This document shows, piece by piece, positions 37,169-52,100 of a stretch of DNA of 64,000 nucleotides. The stretch spans positions 7,695,257-7,759,256 of the forward strand of contig NC_060232.1 in the NCBI RefSeq assembly GCF_021155775.2. Direction: 5' to 3'. Every line of letters begins with the position of its first letter. The first letter of the stretch is position 1. The translations under genes and the position numbers were made by a program. The notes beneath the pieces were generated by a model. That model saw only the letters and a program-made list of their open reading frames with translations, had not been told where the DNA came from and made no database searches. This DNA comes from Neodiprion pinetum. Its lineage: Eukaryota; Arthropoda; Insecta; Hymenoptera; Diprionidae.

Positions 37169-40100
37169 CTAATTGCAGTACTGCCAAAAGGTAATGAAAC
37201 TATTATTAATTTGTATTAATTGCTCGAAACAGTATTTACGTTGGTATACATATATGGTTTTGATACAATTAGACTGCAAAAGTTTCGGTCGTGTGACAAC
37301 AGTAATTGAGCAATGTAAAAATGATATTGATGATATCACATTCAAATTGCATTGGCTAAATAGAAGTACCAACGATGACTCAGTACCGATAATACTGATG
37401 TTTCATTTTTATTCTCTAAGCATGTATATTCTAAATACTATTTTTTATCAAGAATAAAAGTAATTTATTATCGGATTGAAAATTATAGCTCTGCAATGCG
37501 AATGACCTTTTATGCAATTTGCTAGCTTTATGCAATTAAAAATACTGAACTGCAAACAGATAAGCATATCATTACAAGGGAGATATCACCTGCCAAGATA
37601 TGTTTGATATACTACCGCTGCAATAATTATACTATATGTTTCTGGAGTAAAAGTTACAGATTCTCAAGAAGTCAACGAGAAAGACTGCGTTTGATAAAAT
37701 TATAGCTACTGACGATTAGGATGTAAAAATCTATATCTTGACATGATCCGGTTTTTATTTAAATTTTCATATTGGTCAAAAAACGGTGATAATATATGTA
37801 ATCAGTCCTGACTTTCAGACTGCAGCTCAAAAGCAGACTTCCAGCAGTTTTTTTTTCCAAGTTATAAATCAGTCTTAATAATACTATTATGAATGATTGC
37901 CAGTACAATTGAACAGCATAGATTTTATTAAGGGGAAATTCTAATTCGTGTATGGCTGGAATTCGCATTACTTAATTTCCAAATTCGTAGAATATGAAGT
38001 ACATGAAAATAACTTCAATGGAAAGATATGACATTACAGTTCAGCATATGCTCCGTCTACTGACGTAAATAGAATTAATATTCATAGGGTAATTTACGTC
38101 GCATACACATATTGTGTATTATTACAGGTATGTGTTAGTCCAGACATAGCATTAGTATCAGAATATCACAAATTGTCGTACAGGTTGGTGTACAAATATT
38201 GTAGACATGCATGCCTCGCCAATAGACTCTCTGGTACTCGTCATACAAAGCGGTGAAAGACACTTCGTGCTTTTGGGTTTTGCATATTACACCTACAATA
38301 CACAATCTTACGCACCTTGGTCGAAATCATTATAATATGCATAAATACTCAAGTGTAGTTGGGTATTTTACTTGGGACTTGATTTTACTTATCTTGGTTT
38401 TGTTACATACGATCTTTACATTCCAAGTCTAACGTTCTGATTGTATCAACATCTCTCATTGTGGTGAGGAAAGAAAAAACAGCATGACGTTTACCCAAAG
38501 ATCACCAGCTTTTAGCTCAGTATAAAGGGCAACACTCAGCACATAACATCACAGAGTATTACGTGAGTTGTTCATAAACAAGCCGATATGGTAATCTGAC
38601 AATTCAATATACTCAAAACGAAAGTTTAGTACTAAATTGTTTACACCTCAACACCTCACACAAATCTTCAAATATGCGGTGAGTTCCAGTAATTTTCAAC
38701 TACAGAGATATTCAATAACTATAACATCCAAACACTGGATTCGTATAAACACTACCCAGACAACAACATGCGAGCAAATTTTGCAGCAAAAAGACAGCAA
38801 TGGTTGCAAAGCATTGCTAGTAATATTAGAACAAGGTATTTCCTCGTTTGGTATCAAAATTAAAGCAAATTATTCTAAGCAAAAGTTGTCAGCAAAATAT
38901 CTGCTAAATGTAAGCAAGTCTTGATGTACATCAGAATAATAAACAACTATTGCTAGCAATTGCCCACTAAAATTATTCCACGTTAATTTTCGGTAAGAAT
39001 GCAACAGTAATCGCGGCAAGCTAAGCAGATTTTTTGCACAGATACGCTTCGTTATCAGGGTAGCTGTAATTTTTTAATTATCAGCAGTTAGTTAATTGTA
39101 CAGATTTAGAGTATTTGATTTTAATGAATTCACTTTTACAGATTGTGGTTTAGCATCACGATACTGTTAATACTGGTATGTATTATACTAGAGGCTGCGG
39201 CAATGAAATCAAAAAGAGATTCTGGTGATGCATCAAAATATCGCCATAAATCATCAAATCCAGCAGAAGACCATTATTCTATGTAAGTTGATTATTAGGT
39301 TGAATAATATACCTATATGCTCAAAATTTGTTATATATGATAAAATAAATAAGGGGGAATGTAATCTTCAATAATCTTGTTTTGGAAAAAATTGTTGATT
39401 ATGAGTATTAATGAACTGGAAGAAGTTTTAAGGACTTGAAATCTTAGATCCTTTTCGCTAATAATACCACAAAATTGAAGATAATTTGTAATACTTTTTT
39501 TAGCAACAAATTAAACCATAAAAAAAAAATTCATAACGAAGAACGAAAAATGCTTAAAAAAAAGGGGCAACATCGATATGCAGAAGTAAATGAAAAGATT
39601 GAATCCAGTGAATTTCAAAAGGAAGAATCAAATGAACGCAATGGAAAAGTATATTATGGAGAAAAAAGAGAAAAGATGAGCCAGAACAAAGTTAGTAAAA
39701 GTAAAGAAAATGTTAAGTACGATAGGCATGCTGATAAACCTAGATCTAAGAAAATTAAGAGATCTCCCAAGCTCGAAGCACCAAACGAAACGTTGGACAA
39801 TGATGCCGGCCACCTGGATGGCTTTACGAAGAACTTGCACTCCAATTTTGATTCAGCGTCGAAAAAAGAGAAATCTAAGAATAAAGTCACGGAAAAATCT
39901 GGATGTGGTATTGGTAAATCAGAGGACAGTGAACTTAAAGATGAGTTTACTGTGAATTCCGATCAAGTACCGGACATACAGCCACCTAAAGAGACTGCAT
40001 CTGCATTAGATTATAATGATAAGAGAGGAAAAGAAAAAGAATTCGAAAAACAGAATGTGAATTCAGAGAAAATTAAAAAACAAAAACACAATAATAAGAG

Positions 40101-43100
40101 TAATGATCTATGTAAGGGAAATATCGACTTGAAAAGGACTGAATTGCCTAAGGAGAAAAATCACAAAATTACAAAACCTGTTCAATCAAATGGTCAGAAA
40201 ATTAAATGTCCGAATAATTTACCAGAAAATAGTTACTACTTGAACAAGGATGGGTTGATAAAAAAAAAAAGAGCTAAGAATGTAAACGTGAAACAAAAAT
40301 TTTCGGAAAAAACCTCTGAAGGTGAATTGGAATGTAAACCTCGAACGAATGACTGCAAATTACCAGTTTTAGATGCACCGATACACGAAACAGACAAGCC
40401 AGAAGAATACAAGTCTGGTACTTGTAATCTCGAAGATGATTATTCAACTGAGCAAAGCAAAATTTGCTATGGGAAATCTAAATATAATGCGAACGAAGTC
40501 GCAAAACATAGTGTAACAGGTACTAAACAAGATGACGCTGAGGCTTCGGACTCAGTAAATATGGAGCAAATATCAGCGAAACAAAATACAGTCCGAGACA
40601 ATAGTGCCGAAGAGGAAAACTCGAATGGAGAAGAATCAATAAGAGAAAATGCTGTGCAAGAGGACAGTGACGCAGAGTGACAGTCAAATTTGCAAATAAA
40701 AATAAGTAGTTCAAATAATTTTCCAACCGGATAAAGGGTTAAAAACTATATTACATAGGTATTATAATAATTAACAATTAAAATATTCGAACCGATCTTT
40801 TAAAAAAAGGTGTAAATATATAAATATATTATTGTATATATACCTATATGTGTATTGCTTTATTGTATGCATGCTGAATATCGTTCACCGTGAAAGGTAT
40901 GCAATAACTTACCGTTACTGCGGTTGTTTCCTACTTGCGCTGAGATATCGACGTGGTCAGTGGAATTGCATCTATATCGACGAGGTAGATTGATGTCTTG
41001 GAATTGCAGCTTCATTGTATGACCAGGTGGTCCCAAAACACGCCAAGTACAAGTAGTTTGATCGGGATATGGCGAAGGGTAATTAGGTGATTGTATTCTG
41101 TTATTTCTCCCTCTTAGAGTTCCACCACAAATATCTTCAAATCAAATAGTTCAATTAGATTTCCTGAGGAAATCTGCTACAGTATGAAATTATTCAGGCC
41201 TGAATTTACTAGCTTACTTTCAATGCTCACAATAGCTTTGAATCCCTGCTTGGGATTGTCAACATCAGTATAAAAATGGAGGTACATAAAATTCCCAGTC
41301 GTAATCATACTACTGGGTATTTCATCGCTACAAAACAGTCCCATAAGTGACGATGAATCAGTTCCGCCATCTCTAACTTCCAAATATTCTTTGGCGCAAC
41401 TGCAACAATAATTCATTATATAATCGTAATCTCGCATTGGATGGATTGCTACAATATATTGAATTTAACTCATATTGACGATAGCTATAGCTATTGTTCT
41501 ACAGTTATCAGAACTATAAAACTTACTTCAAATCACTTGTTAGGTCAAAAGACTCGAAATGGATCGTGATTGATTGTCCACTTGGAGCCATAATTGTCCA
41601 AGAACATTCTGTATATGGGTGTGGAATGTTTGGAAAGTTTGGTGTTTTTATTTGGATACTTTTCAGTGCATCTGTTAAACGGTATGAACTACCACAATTG
41701 CTTCCCACTTCCCTACAAAAAATTTATTGCAATAGCGCCAAAGAAAATTAGTGTTTGATGTGGTGAGACAGTTAAAATATATCCATGGATTAGTGATGGG
41801 GGATCATCATATGATTAAATCAAGGAAAAAGAAGGCTCATGTTTTCATATTTGAACCAGCACAAGGTGCAAGCATATCGTCTTAGCATTAAGTATTCGCG
41901 AATCATTATAAGACTGCTTCAAGGAAAATTAATATTGCACCACCAAAGTACTGCAGTACTGAAGTTTATCTCGAGTAATATTTTCACTAGTTCTGAAGTA
42001 CTTGAATACTTGAGGCTCACTTTTACAACAATCGGACTCCGGTAATTCGGACTGTTAGAGATCACTACTTTACTACTGGAGACGATGATTTGTACTAACT
42101 TGATAAGGTATGATGATGGTGTTAAATGCAATACAATTCATATGGGAAAGTTGAGAATATTTTTACCGATATGATAATTTGAACTGAGTCCCGGACTTTG
42201 TCCCCACCACATAGACATATAGTTGGTTTCCAGTTGTAGTTAGCAGACCTGGAATATTCTGGCCGCAATATTTGCCATTGCCGAGAAGAGGAGAAGCACT
42301 TGAGCCACCATTTTTCAACTATAACCACCAGTGACATGATAACTTTGTTAATACGAGAAGGATTTATACTATATCACGGATGAAATTTTTTAGCTGGAAC
42401 ACTGCATAGTGAATCCTTCAGGTCGATATAAGTATGAGATTGACAAAATGTACTATATTCTGCATATTGTTGAATATGAGAAATCCACCGAATTGCACTA
42501 ATGTAATTAATAAAACAAACATAATAGTGAGAATGTAAAAAATTTTATCTTACCATAAGGAAGTTATTACTGCATGCTGAGTTATCAGTGCCAGTTTCTA
42601 TGTTCAAGTCAATAATAGTCACTTCTATCTTTCTCCCAGGTCTTACTGTAACGTTCCATTGACATGCTACTGACCAAACTTGCCGCCCCATTGGAGATGT
42701 GGAATTAACTTCTATTACTCCATTTGGACCATTTAACTCACCGCCACAAACTGAAAACATGAATATTGAGTAGGTATTTGAGTATGTACAATGTCAGAAA
42801 AATAGTAGACTCTGAAATATATATTGATAATCTTGCACTTCGATGAATTTTGAAACATACCCTTATAAACACGCGCTGAGAATCCAGTTTTATTAATCCA
42901 TGAATCACTGTGGAATTCCACCTTCATTAAATTGGAAGTTTGTATAAGCGTGTATGTCATATTAGGGTGACAATAGCTTCCAATGTAAGACCATTCACGT
43001 TGCGTGGCCAAAGAAGTTCCTGAATAAATTTTGACTTGATCTGAGAGGCAAGTCGCATCTTCTTCGAGATCTAAGGTATGGAACGCCAAAGCAAGATGTG

Positions 43101-46100
43101 TTCCAGGAGATGATTCAAATATCCAATTGCAGTTAAGATTGTTGTCGTAACCCTCAGGCCATCCAGGCGAATGAAATACATAAGTGCTATTCGACGAATT
43201 TGACAGCGATATGATTTCCTCGCATTCTACACAGTTTAATCAGAGCAATTTATAATAGCAGTAGATTAACATATTGACATTATGTCGTATTATTACAAGT
43301 ACCGGAATGATTGCCTGAAATGTACTTACCGTTCGTATCAAATGAAGATTCATCTGTATCCCTAGGAACTTCTAACCAGCTTAGGTGGAACCAACTGCCG
43401 CTTCTGAATACTGTGGTGGAAAACACAATGTAAACTACATTACCAGAGGATTTTACCGACTCTGGTAATATCAGGCCACAGTTTTCGGTCAGCTTAGGTG
43501 CATATGCGTCGTATCCGTCATAAATCTAAAAACGTCGTTTTCAAATGATATGAATAAAATCTAAACTGGCTGGTGTGTACTCTGTAGAAGTAAGTAAACA
43601 AAATCTTGAATACTCACAGTCAGCAAATTGTTACAATCATCTGTATATGTCTCAAGGTGGAAATCTTCAAAAGTAATTTGTATTGAGTGTGTAAAGTGAA
43701 CTGTAATACGATATGAATAATCTCCTTCAAGCATGCATGGTCGTGGGTACAGTGGTGAGGTAACTTTGCCAGTGGGTCCTGTTAAATCGTTGTTATGCAA
43801 TAAGTGGTACTCGGCCCTGAACCCTTTCTCAGTTGTTATATTTGAAGTCTCAAATTTCATCCACAGAGTTTTATTTGAAATTATGTTACTTTTACTCGAG
43901 CCACAATAAATGCCTTCTAGATTGCCAATGGCGTTGTCTTCTCGCACTTCTAAATAATCTGAATTACAGTTGGGATTTTGCGTAATGGCGAAGTCAGTGA
44001 AGGATAAACTTATAGAATTCCCCGGAGATACTGGGAGTATCCAAACACACTCGACATTTCGAGGGTAATTATCTGGATATCCTGGCGTGGCAATAGTACC
44101 GTGTTCTGATGTATAATTTCCTCCACACGCTGTAATAATTTTTATCATTAGGAATTATTGGTAAAGTAATGAAATTCATATACTGGAGTGGCACATCCAT
44201 ATTATCGGATACCACAACTATACCTAATTTTTTCATTAACAACCTCTTACAAGCGTTGTTGCAAAACAAACCTGAATTGAGTGTAGAATACATGGCTGTA
44301 AAACTTGAGAGCTGCATATTAAAAGACGACAATTGGACAGTGAAAGCATTTCCTTGACTTGTGAGTGGTGGAGGTACTGTAGTCGAGCACAATCTCTTCA
44401 GCAGAGGTCCATCTGTCCCTTCTCCTTCGTAAATCTGTAGAGAACTTTCCTCACAATTGTCAAGCCAAGATTGTTTACTAAGTTGCAAATGTGTCAGTGT
44501 TATCGTAACATGATCCGCTGCAACGTGGAATTCACACAATAGACAGAATATGAATTAATAAGCATAAATTGTAAATTTACAAACGAAAACATCTTAAATT
44601 GATTTAAATGCGAAACGAATCACATTAACAAATATTCAATTTGAGCAGTGGTCATACAGTTTTTGTATTGAGCTGTGCTATGAAGACAATGAAACTTACC
44701 AAGGTCTGGTGCTACAATAATCCAGGTGCAGTTATATACATCCGTATGCAATCCAAGTGGAGAATCTATGGAGATAAATCCTGGGGGATCAGCAGCAATG
44801 CGTCCGCCACATGCCATATTATACGTAGCACTGAAACCTTTCGATGTAACGTAACTATCGGATCTGAGAACTACCAAGAGCTCGTTGTCATACGAAATTT
44901 GAGTTGGAGGGTTGCTGTTGCCACAGTAAGAACCCAGTATAGGTGCATCTCGTGTGGAACCGTCATAAATCTGTGAAATACATTATAACTGAACATCACA
45001 CTAATATAAGCGTTATACAAGCAAATCTTGCACAGTACACATTTTTGGATTCGTGCAACCTACTCTAACATAATCGTCGGTACAATTTCCTGTGTGCTCA
45101 ACATCAAATTCGGTGAATGTAAGGTTTACATGATGATTGGGAGGCATTTGTATAAGCCATTCGCAGTTCCGATTGCGTGGATAATTGTTTGGGTAGTTAG
45201 GTGAACTTATGACACCTGTTGGCGTTGTGAACCTTCCACCACACTGAATGTTCACGCTTCGGTACGTTATTTTAAAGCCTGTGCCTTGATAATTATGATC
45301 TGCTTTGAAGTTGATCAACATCTTGTTGTTTGAACTTGTGAAGATATTTGAATGCGAACTATTCATTCCACACGTATCTATTAATATAGGTGCTTCAGTG
45401 CTGGCTCCACCGTAAATGGTGAGTCTATCATGCTGACAATCCTGCACTGTTTCTAGCTGCACATCGACGAAAGTAACTTCTATGCTGTGAGTATAGTCCA
45501 CCTCAATCGTCCACTTGCATTCAATATTTGCAGGATAGGGTTCAGGGTATCCCGGAGACGTGATTGTTCCTACTGCTTTATTCAGGACACCACCACAACC
45601 TATGAATTGAGAAGTACTGTGGTAATATTCATATATAATATATAATCATCACTAGCTATGCTAGCTTACAAACAATGTTAGTGTTGAATATTTGAAAAAA
45701 TCTGAACATTTGACCCACCATTGACAACCCATTCAAGTCGAAAGCCATTGTAAGGTGCACTACCATCCGAAATAAATTGTAGAAAAACCTGGGATTCGGT
45801 AGATACAATTTTTGATGGTGGGTGTCTCAAGCCACAATACGTTCCGATAACTCTATTCGGTGTGTTATCTACCCCTTCCTTTATCGTCAAATAATCATAC
45901 AAGCAAGATTCATCGAAATGACTCTGTTCCAAATCAAAGTGAGAAAAGGTGATGTTTAGCTTGTTACCCATAGGTGCCTCAATTAACCAGCTACAATTTT
46001 CGTGATTAGGATAATTATTTGGGAAATTGGGTGATTCAATAACTCCACGGAAATCATCAAGCTTTCTATGACACACTGAAAGCAATTAAGATCATGGTGG

Positions 46101-49100
46101 TGAGAAAGTTAAATCAAGTTCTGACTGAACTCTCATATATTCATTATATCTATTAAAAATTACGTTTTTGCCAAATTTACTTACCAGCCCTGTAATTGAT
46201 ATGAAAGCCTCGACCGCTGCCGCTGAAATCACTGCGAAAACGTATGGTTGCTATATTGGTCGTAGTATTTATTGTCAGAGGATTATTTGAATTGCAGTAT
46301 CTTCCTAATTTTTTATCACGCCAGCTATAGGGTCCTTCAAAAATCTCTATATAATCAGAATAACAACTGGATTGTTCTTCAAGTTCAATGTCAATTATCA
46401 CAAATTGAATAAGACTGCCAGCGGCGACTTTAATGCTCCAGGTGCAAACAGCATTATGACTATAGGGCTGAGGATAATTCGGAGATGAGATGGTTCCTGC
46501 AACATTGCTTAAAGTACCGCCACAACCTGAAAAAATTTATCAAATGACCATAATGTATAAATCGTACTGTATCATCGGGCTTTGAACATACATTTCATTT
46601 TTTTTACTAATTACAAGAAGCTGCCACTGAATTTCAACGTTCGATAATGTTACAGAGTTGAATAATTAATTTTGTTGGTAATAGTTTGCTGCCAATAAGT
46701 GATAGTATTCGACAGGTAATATAAGGCAGAGTTAATTGTTATTTAAATATATTTACAAACCCACGGTATTGCTGTCCCATTCTATTCTGAACCCAGAAAG
46801 ACTAACCGACTGATCTGTGACAAACTTCAGATACATTTTATTACTAAAGCTCTGAATGGTTTGATTTGCAATCTCCGTTCCACAATATTTCCCAATCAAA
46901 GGGGATGTTGGGAGACCACCATTTCTGAAAAGAATGTAAAAGCTAGTTTCAAGATTTCTAGCAATAAGAGGCACACATACATGTTAATCCCGCTAGTCCC
47001 ACCTCCCCCTACGTCTGAATAGCTGCAAATTGAGTACAAAATCAAAGCAAAGATCTGTACCCGGTTAGAGATATTTTTTACCTAATTTCAAGGTAGTCAA
47101 ATGAACAAGACCTAAATCTTTCCAACTCGAACGCTGTAACGTTTAATAAAACTTGGTGTCTATTAGGGGCAATGATGGTCCATTCGCAAGTCCTTCTTTC
47201 CGGGTATGTATTGGGGTAATTAGGTGATGTAATGACACCAGTCAACGAGTAATAGTTTCCACCGCATAACTTGGAGCCGTCAATAAATATATATGAAGCC
47301 ATAAAACCATCTCTAGTGATAGATTCATCAGTATAATATCGAATTGTCATCATTCGTGATTGGGTCATCATTGTAAGTGGTACGGTTGAGCCGCAGTAGC
47401 TAAAACATGACAAATTATAACAGGATGTCACATGTTTAGTAATATGATACCGTTCTATAGGTTTAATTATCTTGCTGACTCTTTTAATTTATTTTGTATA
47501 ATACTTATATTTACATAAACTCGAAAGATTCTAAATGATATGACTTACGTTCCCATATCCACTTGTGAGGTACTTGATAAATTCTGAGATATTTTGACAT
47601 AGTCAAAACGACAGTCACTGCTGTCTTCCAGATCAAATGCGTGCCAATCCAGTTTTACAATCTGTCCTGGTGGTGCCTGAATTATCCACGTACAGTCTTG
47701 CGTACCACCATACCAATTTGTGGTGGATGGTGAGTGAATTACTCCCGAAGGTGCTTTTAAGATACCTCCACACCCTAGTTGGTATAAACGACACGTACAT
47801 TTTACATTATAATAACCAAGAGTGAGCCTTGTTTCGGGAAAATCAAAAGTGTATTATTTATATTACAGATTTGATATTTGCATTGCAATTACTCTGTAGG
47901 TGGAGAAAATACCTATAGCTGGTTTATGCGGATATTTCATGTGTTCTATATACATCGTTTTAGTCTGCAGATGAATTAAGTAAAACTGAACTCATACTCA
48001 CTGACATCTAGAGTAGTATATGTAGCCAAGAATCCCGCATTACGGCCAGAGTAATCTGACACAAACTTGATCCACAAATAATTATGGGTCGACATGATCG
48101 GAGATTCAGGAATTGACGAGTTGGTGCCACAATAAGTGCCGATTAGTGTTGAATTTTCATTATCACCGTCGTGAATTTTCAGGTAGTCAAAACGACACCA
48201 GTTGTAATGAAGGTCCTCGATATCCATTGACTGGATCGTGAGTCTTATGGCTTTGCCAAGTGGTTGTATTATCTCGTAGATACACGTCTTTGAAGCAGGA
48301 TAAGGATTTGGATAATACGGTGATTTTATGACACCTGTTGGCTCCGTAAATTCTCCGCCACACCAGACTTCGTATCGTAAGTGAAAACCTTTTCCGTTCA
48401 AAGACCAGTCAGATACAAATCTGATCAATACAGTATTTGAAGAAGATAGTTTGTCTGGAGGAAGTGCACCAGCATTACGACCACAGAATTTTCCCAATGA
48501 CGGGGCTTCTCTGTTATCTCCGTCAAATAGCTGTTCACCAAAAATAACGCTATTGAATTTGTTCTAACTATGCACAATATCTGCATTTCTTGTATTATGT
48601 ATTGTTTAAATTCATCATTAATTGTGGTATTCGCTCAACCGTAAATTGCTATGGGGGATATGTCGAAAATTACCTCAACATAGTCGTAATGACAATTCTC
48701 GGAATTTTCGACGTCTAGAGTAACCCATGTTATTTTGATTCGTTCTCCATTAGCTACTTGGATCTTCCACTCGCATTCTTGATTTGCTTCATACCTTTCA
48801 AGGAAACGCGGTGAAGTAATGTAACCTGACGGATCTGTATGAACTCCCCCGCAACCATCCGCACCTGTGAAATAATATATTAGGAAAATTTTAATTAACT
48901 ATAAATTCTGGATGAAATGCTAGGTAATCTATTACAAATAATTCATTACTTATGCAAGGTGATTCTGATGATTCTCTAATAAATGCGTGGTAAAGAATTT
49001 TTATTCCTCGATCAAACGAAGACACCTGTACACTTTACACGTTGGTTCAAGTAACCATTATCGTGTTCGGAGCATCGTACCTTTAAGTGCTAATCACTAT

Positions 49101-52100
49101 ATGCATGTGTGTACTATTCAATTACCTGCTATGCTCGAAAAAGTAATTTGGAAACCATTATCCTGAACAGCGCCGTCAGAATGAAAATGAAGCCATGCCT
49201 CATTTCCGGGTGTAATCAGTGGCGGAGGTTGAGTGTGATTGCAGTAAAGTCCTAATTGCTGGCTGTCTTCCTCGGGTCCACCTCTTATCTGTGATACAAA
49301 GAAGTCGGTCATTTATTCTGCGTATCACAAACTCTCTTATTAGGTGATCAGGCAGAAAGAGAGAGAGAGAGAGAGAGAGAGAACTCATGATATGATAATT
49401 ATAAGTAACAGAATACCTAGTGTACAACAAAACATGTATACCGTTAGATTATCGTGGTCGCAGTTCGGGTGCTGCTCCAGCGCCATAGAGTAAAAGTGGA
49501 ATTGAATTTTTTTCCCTGGAGAAGTTTCCACGTGCCAATCACAGTCCCTGTTCGGAGGATATTTTCCTGGCGATCCAGGTGAACGTATTGTTCCATGTTC
49601 GCCAATTATTTCACCCCCACACAACGGTGTTATCGAATTCCATTGCAAGGTAAATCCATCGTCCGAAATACTGTGATCCGAATGGAACCACAAGTACAGT
49701 GTGTGTCGGGATGATATTATGGTTCCTGTACCATTGGGCAAATGGTCCCCACAGTATCTTCCAATCATGTGATCACCGGCTGATCCGCCATCGTGAATCT
49801 ACGAATCATTTCGCTATGTATAGAACGTACGTAATTATAATATCCAAGGGGTGGTGTTTTCATAAATTTCATGTTTTTTTTTTGTCCAGTGCCTTTCCCA
49901 TCTTCGTAATAATACGCCAGTACCATTGAAACATATGTACCTGTATGTCACACATGCTGTGTAAAGTAGGTGCGATGATAAATCAGTTTCGTCAATCCTC
50001 AGGCAGAGAATTGTCTTTAGCATTAAAGCTTTAAAGTTTAAACTCACCTGGACAAAGTCGTTCTGGCAATCATTCGAATTTTCCAACTTGAAAGCGATGA
50101 ATGTGACATTGAGGACAAGAGAGGTATTGGTCGTTAAAGCCCAGGCGCAGCTCAAACCGTTTTGATATACATTGCCAGAGCTAGGGAATTGCAGCGTACC
50201 CGCAGGATCTGTTAGGGTACCTCCGCAGCTCTGCCGTGCCGTTGAGCATCGGGGCCCGGAGAATTGCGAAGTGCATCTGCATATGGCCCTGCTTCCATCT
50301 GCAGAGACCCTGCAAGTTCCTTCGTTCCTGCACGGATTAGGGTCGCAAGGATTGTTCCGGATATTACAATTTATTCCTGAGAAATATACACGATAATTAG
50401 AAAAGCGGACCCTCCATCGGAAACCACGTAAGCCTCTGACCTAGAACCGCCTCACCTTTATACCCTACTTGGCAATTGCACCTGTAGTCGTTCGTTCCGA
50501 CCGGCACACAACTTCCATGGCTGCACGGATTGCTCGAGCATGCAGAGGGCCCGAAATTACCCCCGTTCGCTATCCAGCAACCATGGATTCCCATTCCGTC
50601 GCCCATGTATCCGGGTGGACAACGGCACTGCACCGTTCCTTGGACCATGCCCGGGGTGTGAAGGCAAGTAGCGAGCAGATGGCACCCGCCGTTATCTATC
50701 GAGCAAACTCCGACGTATACGCAAATCTCTCCGTTTCCAGAATAGCCGGAGGGACACGCGCCGCATTCTCTTGAACCCTGTGAGTAATAGAATTGTCAAA
50801 TTGATTGATGGGGGAGCCGACCAGGTTTGCAAGCGAGCTTCGTTCTCGCCTCAACAAATAGATACCCTACATGCTCGCCAGGGTGGTCCTGGAAAAGGTC
50901 ATTTTTGAATTTCGACAGGCTCGCTCCTCAAACTGGCTCCACATTATTAAAAAATAATACCCTAATTTTTTCAAATTTTTTTCTCAATTCCAACCCGTAC
51001 CTCATTCAACCCTTTCAGAGGCACATCAAATTTATGGAACCGATTTGCATGAAATTTGATATAGGGGTTTATTGAGGTCGCTGATTACAAATCTGTACTC
51101 AACATTTGAAAATTCAAAATAGCGGATCCAATATGATCGATCAAAACCCCAAAAGTCACTTGATATTGCCATATCGGTTCCACCATTGAAAATTTTCAAA
51201 TATTGAGTTCAGATTCGTAATCAACGGTACAAGAAACCCCCCTATACCAAATTTCACCCCTGAAAGGATTGAATGGAGTCCACCCTCTCTGCGGCACGGG
51301 TTAGAGTTGAGGTGAAAATCTGCAAAAATTCTGGAATTATTTTTGAATTATCTAGAGCCGATTTAGAATGCGAGACGGTCGAAATTAAAAAATGATCTTT
51401 TCAAGGACCACCCTACATAGCTCACCCTTGTGTTGACGCATTCAACGCGAGGAGAGATGCTGCATCCCCCGTTGTTGACGGCGCATTCGTTGATATCGAC
51501 ACACCGGTATCCGTTACCGGTATATCCCGCAGGACATCCGCCGCAGCTATAAGATCCGGGCAAATTGACGCAGGTCACCAATGGGTCGACCGAACACGCC
51601 GGGTGTTTGCCAGAGCACTCATCGATGTCTTTAACGCAGGCTGGATTTCCTTGGTCAGCACGTTCCCAGCCCTGCGATGTTGACGAACGAGACATCAGCG
51701 TCGATAATAGCGTGATGTGTGTCAATGGTGAGGGCAAGATTCGCGATGCTTACCTGATCGCAAATGCAGGTGTACCGGAGAACCCCCGTCGTGGTAGGAA
51801 CGCAGACACCGTGACCGCAGAGATCTCGGGATCCTTCGATGTTGCAAGCCATCGACTGTTTGGTGCAGTGAATACCGTACCAATCTCCCTTGCACCTACA
51901 TCTGTTGTTTGAACAAAGACAAGCGTCAGTCGGATCTGATTTTCGAATGGTTCGTCCCTACGAGATCGCGTTATCGAAGAGAAAATAAACCTACTCGTAG
52001 GTCCCAGGCAGATTCGTACACTCAGCTCCGTTCTGACATCCGAGATCGGTTCCTGCGTATATGGCGCATTCGTTGACGTCGACGTTGCACTGCGGTCCCT

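Noticed and set aside
39628..39890. Minus-strand and alternative plus-strand frames within the nested gene
   Set aside because: They are shadows of the Lys/Glu-codon-rich frame of the nested gene; AAA/GAA codons read as TTT/TTC on the other strand.
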